Assembly: GCA_040766655.1 (NCBI GenBank)
Contig: JAXGQB010000012.1
Coordinates: 124,001 to 188,000, forward strand
Origin: JALOOB01 sp040766655
GTDB taxonomy: Bacteria > Chloroflexota > Anaerolineae > CG2-30-64-16
DNA length: 64,000 bases
Direction: 5' to 3'
A program made the position numbers and the translations under genes. Positions 16,761-25,264 of this stretch are shown here, in pieces. How positions within the stretch are numbered: the stretch's first letter is position 1; each line of letters begins with the position of its first letter. Under the pieces are notes generated by a model, which was not told the origin of the DNA, ran no database searches, and saw only the letters and a list, made by a program, of their open reading frames with translations.

Positions 16761-17915
16761 ATGAGCCTCACCGATGATGTGCTGCAGGCCGCGCAGGCGC
16801 TGGGCTTCGATCTCGCGGCGACGATGCCCTTCACCTTGCCGCGCACCGGAGACGCGTACGCGGCCTGGCTGGCGGCCGGCTATCATGGCGAGATGGCCTA
16901 CATGGCCGGCAGTCGCGAGCTGCGCCTCAACCCGCAGCTCCTCGCGCTGGACGCGCGGAGCATGATCGTGGTGCTCGCGAGCTACGCCCGGCCCGCGCTG
17001 CCCCCGACCTGGGATGACCCCGCGCACGGCCGCGTGGCGCGGTACGCGTGGGGCGCGGACTACCACGCCGCGCTGAAGAAGCTGCTCTTCAAGCTGGATG
17101 CAACCCTCGCTGCGCGCAGCGGTCGGACCACGTTTGGCAAGGCGTGCGTGGATTCCGTTCCGCTGATGGAGCGCGACCTGGCCCACCAGGCGCGGCTGGG
17201 CTTCATCGGCCGCAACACCTGCCTGATCGCGCCGGGGCTGGGGTCCCTCACCTTCATCGCGACGCTGCTCGTGCCGGAGACGTTGACCTTCGGCCTCGCG
17301 GCGCGGCCGGGTCACGCGGTGCAGTGGCCCCCCTTCATCGGCTGCGGCGCGTGCACGCGCTGCCTGGAGGCATGCCCCACGCATGCATTTACGGCCGATC
17401 GCGTGCTCGACGCGCGGCGCTGTATCTCGTATCTGACCATCGAGCACCGCGGGCCGATTCCGCACGAGCTGCGCCCGCTCATGGGCAGCTGGGTGTTCGG
17501 CTGCGACGTGTGCCAGACCGTCTGCCCGTACAACCGCGCCGCACCGGAGGCCAGCCTGCCCGACCTCGTCGCGCCGCCCGCGCGGGGCACGCTGCCCCTG
17601 GCGGAGCTGCTGGCGCTGGACGAGCCAGCCTTCCGTGCGCGGTTCAGGGGCACGCCGCTCTTGCGCGCGCGGCGCAGCGGCCTCGTGCGCAATGCCTGCG
17701 TGGCCGCGGGCAACTCCGGCGACCCTGACCTGATCCCCGCGCTCCTGCCGCTCATCGAGGACGGCGACCCGCTCGTCCGCAGCCACGCGGCGTGGGCCCT
17801 CGGCCGGCTGGGGGGGCGGGGGGCAACGAGCTCGCTGCGCCGCGCACTGTCGATGGAGATTGACGCGGCCGTCCGCGAGGAAATCGCCGCTGCACTTGAG
17901 GACGGTGCGCCGTGA
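16761..17915 (+). CDS. queG: Epoxyqueuosine reductase
   Basis: Reduces epoxyqueuosine to queuosine in tRNA, using cobalamin and two 4Fe-4S clusters. The 384-residue protein has the N-terminal cobalamin-binding region with RYAWGADYHAALKKLL and VDSVPLMERDLAHQARLGFIG (Asp proposed as proton donor in the family), the ferredoxin-like clusters CGACTRCLEACP and CDVCQTVCP, and a C-terminal HEAT-repeat region (ALLPLIEDGDPLVRSHAAWALGRLGG). The start is fixed by a promoter only six bases upstream. It overlaps the next gene by 4 bases. Confidence 0.95.
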   Translation: MSLTDDVLQAAQALGFDLAATMPFTLPRTGDAYAAWLAAGYHGEMAYMAGSRELRLNPQLLALDARSMIVVLASYARPALPPTWDDPAHGRVARYAWGADYHAALKKLLFKLDATLAARSGRTTFGKACVDSVPLMERDLAHQARLGFIGRNTCLIAPGLGSLTFIATLLVPETLTFGLAARPGHAVQWPPFIGCGACTRCLEACPTHAFTADRVLDARRCISYLTIEHRGPIPHELRPLMGSWVFGCDVCQTVCPYNRAAPEASLPDLVAPPARGTLPLAELLALDEPAFRARFRGTPLLRARRSGLVRNACVAAGNSGDPDLIPALLPLIEDGDPLVRSHAAWALGRLGGRGATSSLRRALSMEIDAAVREEIAAALEDGAP

Positions 17916-19237
17916 GCGACGCACCCATAATCATCATCGGCGCGGGCGCGGCCGGCCTGATGGCCGCGATCTTCGCCGCGCAGGCCGCCCAGCCCCCTGC
18001 GGCGGTCCTGCTTCTCGAAGCCACGGACAAGCCGGGACAGAAGATCCTCATCAGCGGCGGTGGACGCTGCAACGTGCTGCCCGCGCGTGCGGCCGCGACC
18101 GACTTCCACACGGACGGCTCGCCCAACACGGTGCGCAAGATCCTCGATGCCTGGCCACTGGACGAGGTGATGACCTTCTTCGAGCGCGACCTCCGCGTGC
18201 CGCTGGCGCTGGAGGCGGACAGCGCGAAGTACTTCCCCGCGTCCAACCGCAGCCGCACCGTGCTCGATGCGCTGCTCCGCGCGGCCGCGGAGCGCGGCGT
18301 GACCCTGCGCCGCGGCGCACGGGTCAGCGCGCTCGAACAGGCGAACCGCGGCTGGACCGTGTGGCTCGCGTCGGGTGAGGCGTTGGCGGCCAGCCGGGTG
18401 GTGCTGGCGACCGGCGGCCTGTCGGTGCCCGCGACCGGCTCGGACGGATCGGGCCTGGAGCTCGCCCGCGCGCTGGGCCACTCGATCGTCCCCACCTACC
18501 CGGCCCTCGTGCCCCTCACGACCAACCTCAGCGACCACCACGCGCTGGCCGGCATCTCCCTGCCCGTGACGCTCAGCGCGCCGGCGCCGGGGAGCAAGCG
18601 CCTCTACCAGGCGCGGGGCGGCTTCCTCTTCACCCATCGCGGGTACAGCGGCCCGGCCGTGCTGAACATCTCGCACCTCGCCGTGCGTTCGGCACAGATG
18701 ATCGGACCGCGCACGCCCATCTCCGTGCAGTGGACGGACCTGGGTGCGATCGCCTGGGATGCGCTGCTGCGCTCGAAAAGGGGCCCCTTGCTCCCTCTGC
18801 TGCGCGACGTGCTGCCCGAACGCCTGGCACAGCAACTGCTGATCGAGGCAGGGCTCGCGGAGGCCGAGGGCTCGCAGCTGCGCCGCGAGGATCGCGGCCG
18901 GCTGGTCGGGTTGCTGACGCGCTACGACCTGCCGTGGACCGGCCACGAGGGGTACAAGACCGCGGAGGTGACGGGAGGCGGCATCCCGCTGAACGAGGTG
19001 AACCCAGCCACGCTGGAGAGCCGTCTCGCGCGGGGCCTGTACCTGTGCGGCGAGATGCTCGACGCGTTCGGCCCGATCGGCGGATTCAATTTCCTCTGGG
19101 CGTGGGTGACGGGGAAGGTCGCGGGCGGCGCGGCCGGCTCGCCGGAACCACCAGAGCCGGAGGAAGCGGTCGCGGCGGAGGAAGCAGGCGCAGAGCCCAC
19201 AGGGGGCGATGCCGCGGAGACCGAAGACCCCGCCTGA
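17912..19237 (+). CDS. HI0933/YhiN-family flavoprotein
   Basis: A 441-residue FAD-dependent protein (BaiN/HI0933 family, often named NAD(P)/FAD oxidoreductase; physiological substrate unsettled). FAD-binding GAGAAGLMAA lies at the N terminus, then PGQKILISGGGRCNV, a family hallmark, VLATGGLSVPATGSDG in the middle, and GEMLDAFGPIGGFNFLWAW near the C terminus. After the conserved end is a 35-residue acidic Glu/Ala/Pro tail absent from usual members. The GTG start overlaps the queG stop. Confidence 0.92.
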   Translation: MSDAPIIIIGAGAAGLMAAIFAAQAAQPPAAVLLLEATDKPGQKILISGGGRCNVLPARAAATDFHTDGSPNTVRKILDAWPLDEVMTFFERDLRVPLALEADSAKYFPASNRSRTVLDALLRAAAERGVTLRRGARVSALEQANRGWTVWLASGEALAASRVVLATGGLSVPATGSDGSGLELARALGHSIVPTYPALVPLTTNLSDHHALAGISLPVTLSAPAPGSKRLYQARGGFLFTHRGYSGPAVLNISHLAVRSAQMIGPRTPISVQWTDLGAIAWDALLRSKRGPLLPLLRDVLPERLAQQLLIEAGLAEAEGSQLRREDRGRLVGLLTRYDLPWTGHEGYKTAEVTGGGIPLNEVNPATLESRLARGLYLCGEMLDAFGPIGGFNFLWAWVTGKVAGGAAGSPEPPEPEEAVAAEEAGAEPTGGDAAETEDPA

Positions 19238-19285
19238 CCGCGCGGCCGCGCCGCTACTTAACCTCGAGCAGGCGAACGGTCACAT

Positions 19286-19735
19286 TCATGCCGCATCCTC
19301 TTCGTCCGCCTCGCCGTCAGGGCGCTCCAGGGGCGCGGGATCGTAGTCGCCCCACTTCGAGCTGAACGTCAGCGCGAGCTGGATGGTCTCCTCGATGGCC
19401 GCGCGATCCACCGCCTCGCGCGTGGCGGCCTCCCGCGCGGCGGCTGCGCTCGCATCCGGCACGCGCGTCGACCGGCTGACCGCGAGGATGCGGACCTCGA
19501 CCAGGTCGCCCATGCGGTAGGGCACGCGGCTGCCCGCAGGCCGGCCCATGACGGCCCGCGCCAGGGGCGTGCTCGCGCCCAGGAAGCCCTCGGCCAGGTC
19601 AGCCGCCTCGTCGGGGACGATGTCGACCGCAAGAGATTCCGTCTCGCCGTGGCCGTCCACCAGCTCCAGTTCGACGCGCGTTCCCAGCGCGACCAGGCCC
19701 GGAGGGGGATCATACCGGGTCTGCGCTCCGCTCAT
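19286..19735 (-). CDS. GreA/GreB C-terminal-domain protein without the coiled coil
   Basis: A 149-residue protein. The core GTRVELELVDGHGETESLAVDIVP, then GFLGASTPLARAVMGRPAGSRVPYRMGD, is the FKBP-like C-terminal domain of GreA/GreB and of the Rnk-type regulators, including the signature S-x-PL-x-A-x-x-G-x-x-x-G. There is no N-terminal coiled-coil with the acidic tip, so it could bind RNA polymerase but not stimulate transcript cleavage. The rest is Ala/Glu-rich helix and an acidic tail. ATG at 19735 overlaps the GNAT stop upstream. Confidence 0.78.
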   Translation of the reverse strand: MSGAQTRYDPPPGLVALGTRVELELVDGHGETESLAVDIVPDEAADLAEGFLGASTPLARAVMGRPAGSRVPYRMGDLVEVRILAVSRSTRVPDASAAAAREAATREAVDRAAIEETIQLALTFSSKWGDYDPAPLERPDGEADEEDAA

Positions 19736-20307
19736 GTCCCCGTCTCCGCGGCTGCGCCGGCCCGCGCCAGCCAGTCGGGGCGGAGGATGCCGTACAGCTC
19801 GATGTCGTGCACCTGGTCCCATCGCCAGAAGTGCTCGCGCATCCGGCCCTCGTACTGCATGCTGATCTTCTGCATCACCCGGCCGGACGCAGGATTGTTG
19901 CGGAAGTGCCGGGCTTGCACGCGGTGCAGGCCCAGGTCCTCAAAAGCATAGCGCAGCATCTCTGCCGCCGCCTCGGTGCAGTAGCCGCGGCCCCACTCGG
20001 GCACTGCGATCCAATAGCCGAGCTCGGCTCGCCGGTTGGGCAGCGACAGCTCCAGCCCGATCGCGCCGACCAGCGCGCCCCCATCGCGCAGCGTGACCGC
20101 ATACGTCACGCTGTGGTCCTGCTCCAGCGCAGGCTGATGCGATGCGATCCACGTCTCTGCCATCCCATGGGCGTAAGGATGGGGGATGTTGGCCGTGGTC
20201 GCGGCGATCTCCCGCGCGCCCGCGAGCCGCTGCACGTCGGGCGCGTCTGCCGGCACAAATGGCCGCAGGAGCAAGCGCTCGGTCGTAAGGTTCGGCTGTT
20301 CGATCAT
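19732..20307 (-). CDS. GNAT acetyltransferase, RimJ/RimL type
   Basis: A 191-residue N-acetyltransferase of the GNAT_3 type (ribosomal-protein-alanine acetyltransferase-like). It starts with LTTERLLLRPFVPADAPDV, and has LGYWIAVPEWGRGYCTEAAAEMLRYAFEDLGLHRVQA, which holds the acetyl-CoA pyrophosphate loop (residues near GRGYCTEA), then NPASGRVMQKISMQYEGRMRE. The likely substrate is a protein N terminus or small amine; unknown. GGGAG precedes the ATG. It overlaps the Gre-like gene and diverges from the photolyase gene. Confidence 0.9.
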   Translation of the reverse strand: MIEQPNLTTERLLLRPFVPADAPDVQRLAGAREIAATTANIPHPYAHGMAETWIASHQPALEQDHSVTYAVTLRDGGALVGAIGLELSLPNRRAELGYWIAVPEWGRGYCTEAAAEMLRYAFEDLGLHRVQARHFRNNPASGRVMQKISMQYEGRMREHFWRWDQVHDIELYGILRPDWLARAGAAAETGT

Positions 20308-20392
20308 GGGTGGATTCTCCCGCTGTGAGTTATGCACCGGCTGCGAGTATACTACTGCTGGCACGATGATTTCAAGGGGAAAGGCAGGATCG

Positions 20393-21793
20393 ATGACGAC
20401 AGCTATCTGGTGGGTGCGCCGCGATCTGCGGCTACACGACAACTTCGCGCTCAGCGCTGCCCTGGCGCACGGCGCTACGGTCATCCCCGTCTTCGTCCTC
20501 GATCCAGCGCTGCTGCGCGCGCACGCCGCGGCCGGCAAACGCCTCGCCTTCCTGTTTGGGGGCCTGCGCGCCCTGGACGCAGACCTGCGCGCCCGCGGCA
20601 GCCGGCTGATCGTGCGCACAGGCTCGCCCGGTGACGAACTCGCCGCGCTCCGTGAGGAGACGGGCGCCGGGGCGATCTACGCGGAGGCAGATCCGTGGCC
20701 CTATGCGAGGGAGCGCGACGCAGCCGTCGCCCGCCATCTGCCCTTGGCCATGACCGAGGGCATCACGGTGCGGCCCTACGATGCGATCAGCAAAGCGGCC
20801 GGTGGACCCTACACTGTCTTCACGCCGTACAGCAGGGCGTGGAAATCGTTACCACTGCCGGTAGCGACCGATTTGCGTCCGCCACCCGACCGCTTGGCGG
20901 CGCCGCCCCAGCTGGGGTCCGCCCCCATCCCGGACGGCCACGTCGCGGCGCCCTTTCCCCCCGGCGAAGCGGAGGCGCTACGGCGGCTGGCAGTATTCGC
21001 AGAGGGCCGGAACGCGCCGATCGCTGCATACGGCGACGCGCGCAACCGGGTGGACCTCCAGGGCACCTCGGAGCTCTCGCCCTACCTGCGATTCGGCATG
21101 GTGTCGGCGCTGCGCGCGTCCGTGGCAGCGCTGAGCGCGGCCGGCGACACGCATGACGCGGGGGCGAGGCAGAGCGCGGGAACCTGGCTCAACGAGCTGA
21201 TCTGGCGCGAGTTCTACCAGTCGGTGCTGCATCACTTCCCCGCGGTGCTCGCGCAAGAGTTCCAGGCCGGCCTGCGCGGCATCGCGTGGCGCAACGACCG
21301 CGGCGAGTTCGCGGCCTGGTGCGAGGGACGGACGGGCTATCCGATCGTGGATGCTGCCATGCGCCAGCTCACGCAAAGCGGCTGGATGCACAACCGCGCG
21401 CGCATGATCACCGCGTCGTTCCTGGTGAAGGACCTGCTGATCGACTGGCGCTGGGGCGAGGCCTTCTTCATGGAGCACCTGGTGGACGGCGATCCGGCCT
21501 CGAACAACGGCGGCTGGCAGTGGACCGCGGGCGTGGGGACCGACGCCGCGCCCTACTTCCGCATCTTCAACCCGGTGCTGCAGAGCGAGAAGTTCGATCC
21601 CGAGGCCGCGTACATCCGCCGCTGGCTACCCGAGCTGGCTCGCGTTCCCGCCAGGTACATCCATGCCCCGTGGCGCATGCCGGACGAGGTCCAACGACAG
21701 GCAGGCGTCGTCATCGGGAAGGACTATCCGGCACCGATCGTCGATCACGCGCTTGCCCGCGAGCGCACACTGGCGGCATTCAAGGCGGCCTAG
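20393..21793 (+). CDS. phr: Class I DNA photolyase
   Basis: A 466-residue cryptochrome/photolyase family protein that repairs UV-induced cyclobutane pyrimidine dimers with FADH- and light. The N-terminal antenna domain begins IWWVRRDLRLHDNFAL. The FAD-binding C-terminal half shows TSELSPYLRFGMVS, LNELIWREFYQSVLHHFP, TGYPIVDAAMRQL, WMHNRARMITASFLVKDLLIDWRWGE and NNGGWQWTAGVGTDAAPYFRIFNP, as in E. coli PhrB. The ATG at 20393 follows AGGCAGG; it matches the family start. Confidence 0.95.
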   Translation: MTTAIWWVRRDLRLHDNFALSAALAHGATVIPVFVLDPALLRAHAAAGKRLAFLFGGLRALDADLRARGSRLIVRTGSPGDELAALREETGAGAIYAEADPWPYARERDAAVARHLPLAMTEGITVRPYDAISKAAGGPYTVFTPYSRAWKSLPLPVATDLRPPPDRLAAPPQLGSAPIPDGHVAAPFPPGEAEALRRLAVFAEGRNAPIAAYGDARNRVDLQGTSELSPYLRFGMVSALRASVAALSAAGDTHDAGARQSAGTWLNELIWREFYQSVLHHFPAVLAQEFQAGLRGIAWRNDRGEFAAWCEGRTGYPIVDAAMRQLTQSGWMHNRARMITASFLVKDLLIDWRWGEAFFMEHLVDGDPASNNGGWQWTAGVGTDAAPYFRIFNPVLQSEKFDPEAAYIRRWLPELARVPARYIHAPWRMPDEVQRQAGVVIGKDYPAPIVDHALARERTLAAFKAA

Positions 21794-21828
21794 CGCACCC
21801 TTGCTCGGCACACGATCGACAAAACCCC

Positions 21829-21857
21829 TTTACACCATCATCCGCGGGTGCTAAGAT
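21829..21857 (+). promoter_or_regulatory. Promoter of the CBS-HDAC operon
   Basis: TTTACA (21829-21834), a 17-base spacer and TAAGAT (21852-21857). Transcription should start near 21864, about 80 bases before the CBS gene, which has a GAGGGAGG ribosome-binding site. Confidence 0.65.
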
Positions 21858-21944
21858 AGAGACGAGCGGCATACCGGCCCCTGATCACGGCACAGGATGC
21901 GCGCACGAGGACGCCCTGCGCCTGCTGCAGTAAGAGGGAGGTGG

Positions 21945-22403
21945 ATGATGTCTTCTGAGGACCGAACCGGTAGCGCCACGGAGACGATGGAAGTCCGTGT
22001 CGGCGACGTAATGCACAAGGGCGTGATCGGATGCAGGCCGAGCACCACGCTGGACGAAGTCATCCGCATCATCGTGGACACGAACGTGCGGGTGCTGGTG
22101 GTCACCGGCCCGGACGAAGAGGCCCTCGGCACGATCAGCCAGATGGACCTGATCCAGTTCTACGGCAAGGATCGCAAGGGACTCAAGGCGCGGGATGTGA
22201 TGAGCGGGAAGGTGATCGCGATCCCGCCGGAGATGCCCCTGCTGGAGGCGATCGGAATCATGACCGAGCGCGGCATCAGCCACCTGGTCGTGAGCGCACA
22301 CGGAGACGTCGGATTGCGCGCCCTGGGCGTGTTGACGACGGGCCACATCATCAAAGAGATGCGCGGCAGCAAGTGGATGTGGTATTTCAGCCCGGAGCCG
22401 TAA
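21945..22403 (+). CDS. Tandem CBS-domain protein
   Basis: A 152-residue protein made of one CBS pair (VGDVMHKGVIGCRPSTTLDEVIRII, and ARDVMSGKVIAIPPEMPLLEAIGIM). Such pairs bind adenine nucleotides and act as energy or ligand sensors. No effector domain is attached, so it probably regulates a partner by contact. Two ATGs in tandem (21945, 21948) follow GAGGGAGG. The deacetylase-family gene starts one base after its stop, so the two are co-expressed. Confidence 0.88.
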   Translation: MMSSEDRTGSATETMEVRVGDVMHKGVIGCRPSTTLDEVIRIIVDTNVRVLVVTGPDEEALGTISQMDLIQFYGKDRKGLKARDVMSGKVIAIPPEMPLLEAIGIMTERGISHLVVSAHGDVGLRALGVLTTGHIIKEMRGSKWMWYFSPEP

Positions 22404-22404
22404 T

Positions 22405-23439
22405 TTGAGGGCCGGAACCGGCTACGTCTACGATCCGCTCTTTCTCGAGCACGACCTGCCGGGACATCCGGAGAACCGGGCGCGGCTCGAGCATACGGTG
22501 GCAACGCTGGCGGACCAGGGCCTGCTCGGCCGGATGCAGCACGTGCCGGCCCTGCCCGTCGATGCGGCCCTGCTGCACCGGATCCACGACAGGGACTATG
22601 TGGAACGCGTGCGCCAGGTCAGCGCGCGGGGGGCCGGCTACCTGGACGTGGACACCTACGTCGTCGGTCGCTCCTACGATGCGGCGCTCCTGGCCGCCGG
22701 AGGAACGGTCGGGTTGGCGCGCGCGGTGCTGCATGGCGCGCTGCACAACGGCATCGCGCTCGTGCGTCCGCCCGGGCACCATGCGGAGCGGGCGCGCGGC
22801 ATGGGCTTCTGCATCTTCAACAACGTGGCGGTCGCCGCACGCGCCGCGCTCGACGAATTCGGCCTCGAACGCGTGCTCATCTACGACTGGGACGTGCATC
22901 ACGGCAACGGCACGCAGGACACCTTCTACGATACGCCCCAGGTGCTCTACATCTCCACGCACCAGTACCCGCACTACCCCGGCACCGGCGACTATCGCGA
23001 GGCGGGGTCCGGTCCCGGCACGGGATTCACCGTAAACTTCCCGCTGCCGACCGGCGTGGGCGACAGGGGCTTCGATCGCATCCTCCGCGAGGCCATCCTG
23101 CCGCTTGCGGAGCGATTTCGCCCCCAGCTCATCCTCGTGTCCGCGGGCTACGACGCACATTGGCGTGACCCGCTTGCAGGGCTGCACCTCTCGCTCGCGG
23201 GCTACTGGCGCCTCGCGACGGCCATGGTCGCCCTGGCCGAGCAGCAGTGCGGCGGGAGACTCGTCGTCGTGCTCGAGGGCGGCTATGACCTGAACGTGCA
23301 GGCTCAGGGCGTAGCGGACACCTGCCGCGCGCTCCTGGGGGACGACGCACCGGCCGAAGACACGATCGGGCCGTGCGAGTGGGCGGAGACCTCGGTCGAG
23401 CGCGCCCTGTCCGGTGTGCGGCGCATCCACGGGCTGTAA
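22405..23439 (+). CDS. Histone-deacetylase-family (AcuC/HdaH-like) deacetylase
   Basis: A 344-residue arginase-fold Zn hydrolase that removes acetyl groups from lysine, polyamines or small molecules. Active-site motifs are visible: RPPGHHAE (two His of the charge relay), YDWDVHHGNGTQ (Zn ligands Asp and His), VSAGYDAHWRDPL (third Zn ligand Asp) and VVLEGGYDL with the transition-state Tyr. The gene starts with TTG at 22405, one base after the CBS stop; no better start lies nearby. Linked AcuC-type genes often act with CBS proteins on acetyl-CoA metabolism, which is context, not proof. Confidence 0.92.
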   Translation: MRAGTGYVYDPLFLEHDLPGHPENRARLEHTVATLADQGLLGRMQHVPALPVDAALLHRIHDRDYVERVRQVSARGAGYLDVDTYVVGRSYDAALLAAGGTVGLARAVLHGALHNGIALVRPPGHHAERARGMGFCIFNNVAVAARAALDEFGLERVLIYDWDVHHGNGTQDTFYDTPQVLYISTHQYPHYPGTGDYREAGSGPGTGFTVNFPLPTGVGDRGFDRILREAILPLAERFRPQLILVSAGYDAHWRDPLAGLHLSLAGYWRLATAMVALAEQQCGGRLVVVLEGGYDLNVQAQGVADTCRALLGDDAPAEDTIGPCEWAETSVERALSGVRRIHGL

Positions 23440-23472
23440 ACAAGCGACGCCGCGAAAGGCCGCCGGGGTGCT

Positions 23473-23500
23473 TTGCGCATGGCTTCACCGATGCTATACT
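23473..23500 (+). promoter_or_regulatory. ndk promoter
   Basis: TTGCGC (23473-23478), a 16-base spacer and TATACT (23495-23500), 39 bases before the ndk GTG. Confidence 0.55.
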
Positions 23501-23538
23501 CCTCAGTCATTGAGCCTAACCATATCAGGAGTGAACTT

Positions 23539-23991
23539 GTGGAACGCACTTTTGTCATGCTGAAGCCCGATGCCGTGCAGCGCGGGCTGGTCGGGGAGAT
23601 CGTCACGCGTTTCGAGCGCCGTGGCATGCGCATCGTGGCGATGAAGATGGTACACGTGACGACCGAGTTTGCGCACGAGCACTATGCGGTGCACGTGGGC
23701 AAGCCGTTCTTCGAGGGGTTGATCAGGTACATCACCAGCGGCCCGGTCGTGGCGATGGTGCTGGAAGGTACCAACGCGATCGAGGTGGCCCGAGCGACGA
23801 TGGGAGCCACCAATCCTGCGAAGGCCGCGGCCGGCACGATTCGCGCCGATTTCAGCCTGGAGATGGGTCGCAACCTGGTGCACGGCTCCGACGGCCCGGA
23901 GACAGCCGCGACGGAAATCGCGCTGTGGTTCAAGCCGGAAGAGCTGTGGGATTACGCCCGCGACGTGGATCGGTGGGTGTTCGAGGAGTAG
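23539..23991 (+). CDS. ndk: Nucleoside diphosphate kinase
   Basis: Balances NTP/NDP pools through a phosphohistidine intermediate. The 150-residue protein starts with ERTFVMLKPDAVQRGLVGEI (family start), contains GPVVAMVLEG and GATNPAKAAAGTIRADF, and the catalytic His in NLVHGSDG. The GTG at 23539 has AGGAG 7 bases upstream, and matches the usual N terminus. Confidence 0.97.
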   Translation: MERTFVMLKPDAVQRGLVGEIVTRFERRGMRIVAMKMVHVTTEFAHEHYAVHVGKPFFEGLIRYITSGPVVAMVLEGTNAIEVARATMGATNPAKAAAGTIRADFSLEMGRNLVHGSDGPETAATEIALWFKPEELWDYARDVDRWVFEE

Positions 23992-24072
23992 GACGCGGAG
24001 ACGCTGCGTCTGCGCCCGGCTTGGCGGGATGCAAAGACATCGCATCCGATGCCTCTGCATCCCGTGACAGGG

Positions 24073-24444
24073 CTATTGAATCTTCAGCACGACCGGCGCG
24101 GCCTCCCACAGCTCTTCCAGCCGGTAAAAGGCGCGAATCTCTCGCGAGAAGATGTGGACGACGACCCAGTTATAGTCGATCAGCAACCAGCCGGACGCGG
24201 CTTCGCCTTCCGTGGAGAGCGGCCGGACCTTGGTTTCTTTCTTGATTTCTTCCAGCAGGATGTCCTGCAGCGTGCGGGCCTGGCGTTCGGAGTCCGTCGA
24301 GCAGATCACGAAGTAGTCTGCCCACGGCATCACCTCACGCAGATCCATGAGCACGATATCCGAAGCCTGGTGTTCCTCCAGCTTGTCGACGATTGCATGT
24401 GCCAGTTCTAGACCTTCCAGGGTGCCCTCCATTGATGGTATCAT
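24073..24444 (-). CDS. rsfS: Ribosomal silencing factor RsfS
   Basis: A 123-residue Iojap/RsfS protein that binds uL14 and blocks 30S-50S joining in starvation. The conserved core is visible: DIVLMDLREVMPWADYFVICS, TEGEAASGWLLIDYNWVVVHIFSREIRAFYRLEELW. The start is uncertain: GTG at 24450, ATG at 24444 and ATG at 24432 are all in frame and none has a clear ribosome-binding site; 24444 is a compromise. The usual neighbour nadD is absent. Confidence 0.92.
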   Translation of the reverse strand: MIPSMEGTLEGLELAHAIVDKLEEHQASDIVLMDLREVMPWADYFVICSTDSERQARTLQDILLEEIKKETKVRPLSTEGEAASGWLLIDYNWVVVHIFSREIRAFYRLEELWEAAPVVLKIQ

Positions 24445-24515
24445 GTGCACCGCTCATAGCAGCGGTTATGTCGCCATTGTAACATGACCTGCCAACCGCA
24501 ACAAGAGGTCTGCCC

Positions 24516-24860
24516 ATGTCTCCGCGCATCGTCTATTCGACCGACCCCAGCCCTGAGGAGCTGTGCCCGCGCTGCGGCCGCTCGCCCTGCGTCTGCCACA
24601 GCATCGACCTGCCGCCCCGCCAACAGACGGCCTACGTCAAGCGTGACCGCAAGGGGCGCGCCGGCAAGACCGTCACCGTGGTGTACGGCCTGCAGCACAC
24701 CCCGGCCAGTCTTAAAGAGCTGCTGGCAGTGTTGAAGACCGCGTGCGGCACGGGCGGGACGATTAAAGAAGACCAGCTCGAGATCCAGGGCGACCAGCGC
24801 GACAAGGTGGCCGAGAAGCTGTACCAGATGGGCTACAAGGTCAAGCTCGTCGGCGGGTGA
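24516..24860 (+). CDS. SUI1/YciH-type translation factor
   Basis: A 114-residue eIF1-like protein. The N-terminal third carries a small Cys cluster (CPRCG and CVC) that may bind zinc; the rest is the SUI1 fold (GKTVTVVYGLQH, LKTACGTGGTIKEDQLEIQGDQRDKVAEKLYQMGYKVKLVGG). Bacterial YciH acts in start-site fidelity or translation under stress. It diverges from rsfS, another ribosome-binding factor. Confidence 0.93.
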   Translation: MSPRIVYSTDPSPEELCPRCGRSPCVCHSIDLPPRQQTAYVKRDRKGRAGKTVTVVYGLQHTPASLKELLAVLKTACGTGGTIKEDQLEIQGDQRDKVAEKLYQMGYKVKLVGG

Positions 24861-24880
24861 GACGCCTCACATGACGAGAA

Positions 24881-24945
24881 ACCTCCGGGGTTGGCCAGCC
24901 GAAGGCTGGCTTAGGCCAACCTTTGGTTGGCACGGCGTCGGAGGT
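24881..24945 (+). terminator. Complex hairpin terminator after the SUI1 gene
   Basis: ACCTCCG (24881-24887) pairs with CGGAGGT (24939-24945), followed by CTTTC. Nested inside are GGTTGGCC/GGCCAACC and AGCC/GGCT around GAA. The outer stem matches the terminator at 31334-31365, so the inner part may be an insertion of a palindromic repeat into a terminator. Confidence 0.6.
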
Positions 24946-24969
24946 CTTTCGCTGCCGCCCGCCGGCGCA

Positions 24970-25212
24970 TCACCGGTTCGACCAGCGCTCCATCAACGTC
25001 AGGACGAGCCATAGCAGCCCGAACAGTCCCGCGCCTGCGCCCAGGCAGGTGACCCCCAACACCGCCGCGCCTCCGCCGTAGACGAACGCAATCGCCGCGC
25101 CGCCCACGCCGACGAGAAACACCACCACGGCCAGCGCCAGGTTGCGATCCAGCCGGCGGCGATCCGCGCGCGTGTCGGTGGGAGGACGGGCGTCCCTGTT
25201 GTCAGATGGCAT
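24970..25212 (-). CDS. Small two-TM membrane protein
   Basis: An 80-residue protein with a charged N terminus (TDTRADRRRLDRN) and two hydrophobic helices (LALAVVVFLVGVGGAAIAFV and LGVTCLGAGAGLFGLLWLVL), ending in a short basic tail. No family is recognised. It diverges from rarA across a 52-base gap. Upstream in-frame extension would overlap rarA on the other strand and was rejected. Confidence 0.65.
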   Translation of the reverse strand: MPSDNRDARPPTDTRADRRRLDRNLALAVVVFLVGVGGAAIAFVYGGGAAVLGVTCLGAGAGLFGLLWLVLTLMERWSNR

Positions 25213-25252
25213 AGGACCATTATGCCATGAAACAGGTTTTCCGTAACTGCGA

Positions 25253-25258
25253 TACAAT
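25253..25258 (+). promoter_or_regulatory. -10 element of rarA, placed for a leaderless transcript
   Basis: TACAAT ends six bases before the ATG at 25265, the same geometry as queG. No ribosome-binding site is present and the -35 region is poor, so this is moderate evidence. Confidence 0.5.
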
Positions 25259-25264
25259 ACCCCC

